A stretch of DNA of 64,000 bases from Bos javanicus (Eukaryota > Chordata > Mammalia > Artiodactyla > Bovidae), in assembly GCF_032452875.1 (NCBI RefSeq), contig NC_083876.1:27254001-27318000 (forward strand), in the 5' to 3' direction. A program made the position numbers and the translations under genes. Below the pieces are notes generated by a model. That model did not search any database, was not told the origin of the DNA, and worked only from the letters and a program-made list of their open reading frames with translations. Of the stretch, positions 57,576 to 64,000 are shown piece by piece. Each line of letters opens with the position of its first letter. The stretch's first letter is position 1.

Positions 57576-57851
57576 CGGAGAAGGCAATGGCACCCCACTC
57601 CAGTACTCTTGCCTGGAAAATCCCATGGATGGAGGAGCTTGGTGGGCTACAGTTCATGGGGTCGCTAAGAGTTGGACACGACTGAGCAACTTCACTTTCA
57701 CTTTTCACTTTCATGCACTGGAGAAGGAAATGGTAACCCACTCCAGTGTTCTTGCCTTGAGAATCCCAGTGATGGGGGAGCCTGGTGGGCTGCCATCTAT
57801 GGGGTCGCACAGAGTCGGATACGACCAAAGTGACTTAGCAGCAGCAGCAGC
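57576..57851 (+). mobile_element. Bov-A2 SINE
   Basis: Complete copy with a CAGCAGCAGCAGCAG tail. Target duplication AGACATSCTTAT at 57564-57575 and 57852-57863, one mismatch. Confidence 0.97.
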
Positions 57852-57892
57852 AGACATCCTTATAATGATATTGATCTAAAGTCTTTATCCTT

Positions 57893-57932
57893 TCTATAAG
57901 ATGATCCATTATCATCTATAAGATGATCCATT
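57893..57932. repeat. 18-bp tandem duplication
   Basis: TCTATAAGATGATCCATT at 57893-57910 and again at 57915-57932. Confidence 0.95.
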
Positions 57933-58147
57933 TTATTAAAATATCCTTTTTACAAAAAGGATGACATTAGGTATAAGGTGACCAAGATGAGTTCATTACT
58001 CTAGAAAATACTGATAAAGTCTTTAAAAAAAAAAAAGCCTTATATTTTCAAAACTATTTAAACTGAACTTCAAGATCAAAAACACATAAGACAAAAAAAA
58101 TTCAGAGACTTTTATTATTCAAATGCCAAACAATATTTACCTCCAGG

Positions 58148-59196
58148 ATGCCAAAGCCTTTGACTGTGTGGATCACAATAAACTGTGGAAAATTCTGAAA
58201 GAGATGGGAATACCAGACCACCTGATCTGCCTCTTGAGAAACCTGTATGCAGGTCAGGAAGCAACAGTTAGAACTGGACATGGAACTAACAGACTGGTTC
58301 CAAATAGGAAAAGGAGTACGTCAAGGCTGTATATTGTCACCCTGCTTATTTAACGTCTATGCAGAGTACATCATGAGAAACGCTGGGCTGGAAGAAGCAC
58401 AAGCTGGAATCAAGATTGCCGGGAGAAATATCAATAACTCAGATATGCAGATGACACCACCCTTATGGCAGAAAGTGAAGAGAACTAAAAAGCCTCTTGA
58501 TGAAAGTGAAAGTGGAGAGTGAAAAAGTTGGCTCAACATTCAAAAAACTAAGATCATGGCATCTGATCCCATCACATCATGACAAATAGATGGGGAAACA
58601 GTGGCTGGCTTTATTTTTCTGGGCTCCAATATCACTGCAGATCGTGACTGCAGCCATCAAATTAAAAGACGCTTGCTCCTTGGAAGGAAAGTTATGACCA
58701 ACCTAGATACATATTGAAAAGCAGAGACATTACTTTGTCAACAAAGGTCCATCTAGTCAAGGCTATGTTTTTTCCAGTAGTCATGTATGGATGTGAGAGT
58801 TGGACTATGAAGAAAGCTGAGTGCCAAAGAATTGATGCTTTTGAACTGTGGTGTTGGAGAAGACTCTTGAGGGTCACTTGGACTGCAAGGAGATCCAACC
58901 AGCCCATCCTAAAGGAGATCAGTCCTGGGTGTTCACTGGAAGGACTGATGTTGAAGCTGAAACTCCAATACTTTGGCCACCTGATGCAAAGAGCTGACTC
59001 ATTTGAAAAGACCCTGATGCTGGGAAAGATTGAGGGTGGGAGGAGAAGGGGACGACAGAGAATGAGATGGTTGGATGGCACCACCGACTCAGTGGACATG
59101 GATTTGGGTGGCCTCCGGGAGTTGGTGATGGACAGGGAGGCCTGGCGTGCTGCGCTTCATGGGGTCGCAAAGAGTTGGACACAACTAAGCGACTGA
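58148..59196 (+). pseudogene. BovB reverse transcriptase remnant
   Basis: Partial RTE reverse transcriptase. It reads AKAFDCVDHNKLWKILKEMG at the start (frame of 58123-58353), shifts frame for RQGCILSPCLFNVYAEYIMR (58247-58522), and shifts back for the catalytic YADD, whose codons are intact at 58444-58455. A single-base deletion just before YADD causes the second shift. A stop cluster follows near 58,530-58,710. The C-terminal part reopens at 58714-59196 with CESWTMKKAECQRIDAFELW and GRRRGRQRMRWLDGTTDSVD. Missing N-terminal endonuclease and several frameshifts make it inactive. Confidence 0.9.
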
Positions 59197-59208
59197 ACTG
59201 AACTGAAA
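58148..59208 (+). mobile_element. BovB LINE, 3' kilobase
   Basis: 5'-truncated BovB starting inside the AKAFDCVD segment of the polymerase and ending with the (GAACT)n tail. It is collinear with the other BovB copies in the window. Confidence 0.97.
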
Positions 59209-59407
59209 GTGAGGGAGGTAGGAATTAAGCTCTGAAAAAAGTCAAGGCAATCTCACTTTAATACCATGTTTTAAAAGTTGCACATTGAAGCAGGAATGTT
59301 AAGAGAAAAGCCCCTAGTGGTTACATTTTATGATGACAGACTGCAGCAGAATGTGCAGGTACGTCATTTTGATAGGCATGTGGAAAGTCTAGCTATGTCA
59401 TTTAAGT

Positions 59408-59575
59408 GATGAAAGCACTGGGCATTTGACAGATCTCAGACCTGGATTCAAATACTTGCTCCAATGTGTACCTTAGGCAGGCAAATTAAGATATCTAGCC
59501 TTTGGTTATTTAAGTTGTAAAATATAAATAATAAAAGAAACAACCTCACACAGACACTGTAGGTACTAAGAGAAA
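59408..59575 (+). repeat. MIR SINE
   Basis: CTCAGACCTGGATTCAAATA, CTTAGGCAGGCAAATTAAGA and GTTGTAAAATATAAATAATA follow MIR order. Confidence 0.75.
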
Positions 59576-59605
59576 ATGTGTATGAAGAAGGTTAAACTCT
59601 ACTGG

Positions 59606-60468
59606 AGCAAAACAGATGGCAATTAAGTTATCAGTATAGTGAAATTCAAATCAAAACTACAATGAGATATCACCTCGCACCAGTAAGAATGGGCATGATT
59701 AAGATGTCTACAAATAAAAAATGCTGGAGAAGTTATAGAGAAAAGGAAACCTTCCTACACTGTAGGTTGGAATGTAAATTGGTAAAGTCACTATGGAGAA
59801 CAGTATGGAGGTTACTTAAAATAGAGCTATTGTATGATCCAACAATCCCATTCCTGGTCATATATCCAGAGAAACTCACAATTCAAAAATACACATGCAA
59901 CCCAGTGTCCACTGCAGCAATATTTACAATAGCCCAGACATGGAAGCAACTTAGATGTCCATCAACAGAGGAAAGGATAAAAATGAAGTGGTACATATAA
60001 ACAGTGGAATATTACTTAGCCATAAAAAAGAATTGAAAATAATGTCATTTGCGGCAACATGAATACCTCGATCCTGTCATACGGAGTGAATTACGGCAGA
60101 CAGAGAAAGACGAATATCACATGTTATCACTCATATGTTGAATCGAAGAAAAGGGTACAAACAAACCTATCTATAAAATAGAAACAGAGTTATAAATGTA
60201 GAAAACAAACTTACAGTTACCAGGGGTAAAAAGACAGACAGTAAAGAGGGCGTGGGTAAATTGGGATTGACATATACTGACTGCTATATATAAAACAGAT
60301 AACCTACATGGATCTACTGTATCACAAAGGGAACCCTACTCAGTCCTCTGTGATGACCTCTATGGGAAAAAGAGTGGATATATGTAGATGTATAATTGAT
60401 TCATTTTGCTGAACACCTGAAACTCACCCATTGCAAATCAATTACATGCCAATAAAAATGGAAAGAAA
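59606..60468 (+). mobile_element. L1 LINE 3' end
   Basis: 5'-truncated L1 with ORF2 C-terminal coding and full 3' UTR, ending TGCAAATCAATTACATGCCA then ATAAAAATGG. Ruminant/artiodactyl type, moderately diverged. Confidence 0.95.
59662..60120 (+). pseudogene. L1 ORF2 C-terminal remnant
   Basis: The last part of L1 ORF2, beyond the reverse transcriptase, i.e. the cysteine-rich C-terminal region. The open frame 59662-60000 reads MRYHLAPVRMGMIKMSTNKK, then LWRTVWRLLKIELLYDPTIP, and FTIAQTWKQLRCPSTEERIK before a stop just after KWYI. Related sequence continues out of frame to about 60,120. Endonuclease and polymerase domains are absent through 5' truncation, so it encodes nothing functional. Confidence 0.9.
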
Positions 60469-62317
60469 AAATACTTTGCCTCCACAGTAGCGTGGGTTGT
60501 GGCTGTTGTTGGGGTGGCTAATTTATATATGTAAAAGAAGGCTGGGGTCCAGGGAAGTAGCCTCAGAAATCAGTATTATTTAAGAGAAGAAAGCTTAGCA
60601 AAGAAATTTTATTTCACAGCCAAGTTAAAAATGCAATGTCATCTTCAAAACTGATCAGCATTGTGGACTGTGGCATGAATTCCTACAGCAGCTCAATCTA
60701 TTTTAAGCCAAAAACGATCACTGCTTTTGGGAGGAAACCATGCACTAAACTGCCAAGTTAATCAAGGTACAAACACTGCATATAAATGCTTTTTCTTTCA
60801 AAATTCAGAAATTCAATTATGTTTATAATTAACTAGTTCTTAACAGTACAATTTCTTGAAGTTTTAATAAATTTCCTCAGGAGTTTTAATTTTGCAATTT
60901 TTTCACCAAAACCTGCCCATGATTCTTTGGCCTTTTGTTAACAACGGAATACTTGGTTTCTTTTGCACATGTAAATTTTGTCAAAGAGAGGCCTACTGTT
61001 GGCAGTTTTTAATCTATTAAATAGTAAGTAATATTCTTCAAATTGTTGCCTTAAAATTTTAAGATATAAAATTCAAAATGTAGACACTGGAAAGATCTAA
61101 ACAGTCTTATGTAGATTTTCTTAAATTTTCAACTTGCTGTATAAATTGATCACTGAATCCACAGATCAAAGTTGAAAATATCTGGAAAGAAAAAGAAAAT
61201 CTTAGACTTACAAATAATTAGAAAGATACAAGATGTTGACTGGGGGAATTTTAGCAGTATAGATTGATTGCACACTGAGATGGGATGGGGTCCATTGCAG
61301 GGGCCAAGTTGGGGGAGTTGAGACAGAGAGGGAGACAATGTCTACAAGGTTTATTCCAGGAGAGAAATTCTACAATCGCATCAACTCATAATGCTGGTCA
61401 CTAGCGATGGTAGACCATCACTCAGCACACTTAGGTGGATGATTCAAAGCACAGCTGGAGTGGTACTCTCTCAAGAAAACAACTCTTAAATAGTGATTCT
61501 TCTAGAGATGCATAGGGCAAAATAAACTGAACATCTTTGGACTGATGTATGTTATCAGAGGAGATGTTATCATTACTAATGACCCAGTCACAGCTAATGA
61601 TTTTATGGCTAACCAGAGACCTGGGTAGCTATGCTAAACTTACAGAACAGCTTTGCAGCATCTCATGGTGGTTTTTATTCCCAGCTGAAGCATTTAAAAT
61701 GTGGTTCATTTAATGAACTATGAAGTGATCCAATAAGATCCTCTCAAGCATGAGGCATGCTATGTGACTTCATGGTGATAGAATTTAAGAAGTCAGGACT
61801 CAATTAAAAAAAAATTAAGGAATGGAGTTAAAATTTAAAACCCTGCAAAAACTATCAGAAATATTGATTAATGTACTTTGGGAAAGGAAGGAGTTCACTA
61901 TATCTCTCAGTAAGACAAAGAGAAAAAAAAGTGCTGTGTTTTTTGGTTTTTTAAAGATTTTGCCCCCAAAATGGATTGTAGCCCCACTTCTAAAGCACTC
62001 ACTGACAAAGGAAAGGGGATTAACCATGTAACTGTGGTTGGCTCATACCACTCAGAATTTACCCTCAAGAAAGGTTCGGGATCCCTTTCCCTGAGTGGCC
62101 AAAATCCAACTGTAACATGCACTCTGTAAGCAAAGAAAATGGGAGAGATGATATTTGAGTGGGCAGACAGCATACCACTTCCGTACTTTGCTAGTCATGA
62201 TCCACAGTAAAATTTCTTTGAAGACAATCTGATAATATAAGTCTAAGTCCTGCTGATTACACATTCCACTGGAAAAGGAAATTTATTTCAATTTTTTTTA
62301 TCTTAAGAAAATGATTT
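60469..62317. other. Unique DNA
   Basis: No gene recognised. Short frames at 61150-61338, 61815-62031 and 61907-62264 on both strands are mutually overlapping and unrecognised. Confidence 0.4.
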
Positions 62318-62415
62318 TTTTTTCATTTAAATTTATTTTAATTAGAGGCTAATTACTTTATAATATTGTATTGGTTTTGCCATACATCAACATGAATCCA
62401 CCACGGGTATACACG
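62318..62415 (-). mobile_element. L1 3' terminal stub
   Basis: Reversed poly-A then TTATAATATTGTATTGGTTT and ATGAATCCACCACGGGTATA. Confidence 0.88.
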
Positions 62416-62510
62416 ATCAGAAAAGTATAAATATGTGTACATAAGACTTGATTTCAGGAATATTTAAAATATCAAAATAATGGGAAAATGTGTCCCTTAG
62501 AAGGCGGTAT

Positions 62511-62778
62511 GGAGAAGGCAATGGCACCCCACTCTATACTCTTGCCTGGAAAATCCCATGGACAGAGGAGCCTGGTAGGCTGTAGTCCATGGGGTCGCTA
62601 AGAATCGGACACGACTGAGCGACTTCACTTTCACTTTTCACTTTCATGCATTGGAGAAGGAAATGGCAACCCACTCCAGTGTTCTTGCCTGGAGAATCCC
62701 AGGGAAGGGGAAGCCTGGTGGGCTGCCCTATATGGGGTCGCACAGAGTCAGACATGACTGAAGCGACTTAGCAGCAGG
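62511..62778 (+). mobile_element. Bov-A2 SINE
   Basis: Complete copy. Probable target duplication RRAGGMGGTAT beside both ends (before 62510 and after 62778). Confidence 0.95.
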
Positions 62779-63274
62779 AGGAGGTATGTTAAACAAACAA
62801 TGAGATGTTTATATTGTTAAATAATATGTAGTCCTTGAAAGTAATGATATAAAAATGCTAAACAACACTAAAACTTTTTTCTATAAACATATGCTCTAAA
62901 ATAAAAACCTAAGATGTGATATCAAAATAACAAAAACCATAGGTAACTTATTTTCTTATCTATACTTTTAAAATTTTTCTAAAGTATTTCAATAAACATT
63001 TTTAAGATGGTAACAAACAAAGCAAGGAAGGAAGGGAAACAAAGAAACTCCTAAACATTAAAGAAAGTAAATTTATATATTTTTTATACTAGCAGGAAGT
63101 TGTAAATAAGTTGTCCATGTTCACCATTAGAAAACTTGCTAAGAAAATGTGTAGAAATGTTATTGACACAGAAAGATATTACTCAATGAAAAGAGCAGGT
63201 TATAATACTGTATACTTTGTACACTGGCATTTTTGTTTTATACTTAATAGAGGCATCCTCTCTAGGTGTCAGGA
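62779..63274. other. Unique AT-rich DNA
   Basis: No feature recognised. The frame 63111-63338 runs into the SINE that follows. Confidence 0.4.
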
Positions 63275-63500
63275 TACCCATGCATGCTTGCTAAGTCGCT
63301 TAAGTCATGTAGACTCTGTGCAACCCTATGAACTGTAGCTCACCAGGTTTCTCTGGCCATGGGATTCTCCAGCCAAGAATACTGGAGTGGGTTGTGGTGC
63401 CCTCCTCCAGGGTATGTTCCTGATCCAGGGATCAAACTGTGTCCCTTACATAAAACCTGCATTGGCAGGCAGGTTCATTACCACCTGAGAAGCCAGAATA
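63275..63500 (-). mobile_element. Bov-tA SINE, diverged
   Basis: TTGCTAAGTCGCTTAAGTCA to the reversed head TTCATTACCACCTGAGAAGC, with several small indels. Confidence 0.9.
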
Positions 63501-63672
63501 TCCATGTGGTCTAATTTATTGTTTAAATTTTTATCCTCATTCTTTAATTTTTGTACAATTAATATTTATTTTGTTCTCTATTATTCAATTTTTTAAAATT
63601 TGCTAAATAAAAAAAAAGGTTTTTGCTTGTTCATCGGAAAGAACAGTTTAGAAAGGAGGATATGCAAATTGC
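63501..63672. other. AT-rich DNA
   Basis: No feature recognised. Confidence 0.4.
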
Positions 63673-63790
63673 ATTAGTTTTCCATTGCTGCTGCAGCAAA
63701 ATATCATAAATTTAGTGGCTTAAAAAATACAAATTTATTATCTTGTACTTCTGTACAATGTTAGGAACTTCTGTCCATAGCTCTTCAGGC
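63673..63790. repeat. Ancient mammalian interspersed repeat, family unsure
   Basis: GCATTAGTTTTCCATTGCTG, AGTGGCTTAAAAAATACAAA and TTTATTATCTTGTACTTCTG resemble a common old mammalian repeat I know by sequence but cannot name with certainty. Confidence 0.45.
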
Positions 63791-63840
63791 ACTCTATCAG
63801 ATGTTCATAACATTGTACAGATGTACATGGCATTAAAACA

Positions 63841-64000
63841 GCCCCAAGAAAAAGAAATGCAAAAAGAGAAAATGGTTGTCTGAGAAGGCCTTACAAATAG
63901 CTGAGAAAGGAAGAGAAGTAAAAGGCAAAGGAGAAAAGGAAAGATACCACTCTGAATGCAGAGTTCCTGAGAATAGCAAGGAGAGATAAGAAAGCCTTCT
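63841..64000 (+). mobile_element. BovB LINE, start of a copy cut by the window end
   Basis: Begins at GCCCCAAGAAAAAGAAATGC, matching bases ~774 onward of the first BovB in this window. It continues to the last base. Coding region between endonuclease and polymerase; the 5' part is missing by truncation. Confidence 0.95.

Noticed and set aside
57499..57879. 126-codon frame
   Set aside because: It spans a Bov-A2 SINE; SINE consensus happens to lack stops in one frame.
1..64000. CRISPR array, operon, phage or bacterial defence system
   Set aside because: The repeats are dispersed SINEs and LINEs of a ruminant; no prokaryotic gene structure exists here.

Overview
This is nuclear DNA from a ruminant (Pecora: cattle, sheep, goat, deer or antelope). 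The repeat families show it: many BovB (RTE-type) LINE fragments, Bov-tA SINEs with a tRNA-Glu-like head, Bov-A2 SINEs ending in CAG repeats, and artiodactyl L1 3' ends. Older mammalian repeats (MIR, L2, MER5-type hAT elements) lie beneath them. The species cannot be named from the sequence. There are no bacterial, organellar or viral genes, no tRNA or rRNA genes, no CRISPR array and no CpG island. I found no host protein-coding gene I can recognise. The window looks like an intergenic region or part of a very long intron.

Layout. 1-3.5 kb holds a long, decayed BovB copy (endonuclease and reverse transcriptase remnants) split by a Bov-A2, followed by an old L1 3' end. 3.5-15.5 kb is mostly unique DNA with scattered Bov-tA, Bov-A2, BovB, L1, MIR and L2 pieces and a hAT-Charlie-like relic. 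15.5-18.6 kb has almost no repeats. 18.7-22 kb is a cluster of an L1 3' end and four SINEs. 24.4-25.6 kb holds two BovB 3' fragments head to tail. 29-30 kb is an L2 split by BovB and Bov-tA. 30.6-32.0 kb is a mariner DNA transposon, Hsmar1-like, with both inverted ends and a broken transposase that is itself interrupted by BovB. 33-36 kb has Bov-A2, L1, BovB, MER5A and Bov-tA fragments. 36-38.6 kb is mostly unique and includes a candidate exon or recursive splice site (37,741-37,813). 40-49 kb is repeat-poor, with one BovB at 44.6 kb and one at 49.1 kb. 50-57 kb mixes L2, L1 and SINEs. 58.1-60.5 kb has a BovB fragment with its reverse-transcriptase core, then an L1 3' end. The last 160 bases begin another BovB that runs out of the window.

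How the parts relate. All recognisable coding capacity belongs to retroelements and one DNA transposon, and all of it is broken by stops, frameshifts or truncation. BovB and L1 proteins are the expected source of mobilisation for the SINEs; many SINEs still show clear target-site duplications. Nesting gives relative ages: L2 and MIR are oldest, mariner is younger, and BovB, Bov-tA and Bov-A2 are youngest. No new biological system was found. The most testable leads are the juxtaposed splice signals at 37.74-37.81 kb, the rearranged BovB at 34.8 kb and the repeat-depleted blocks.
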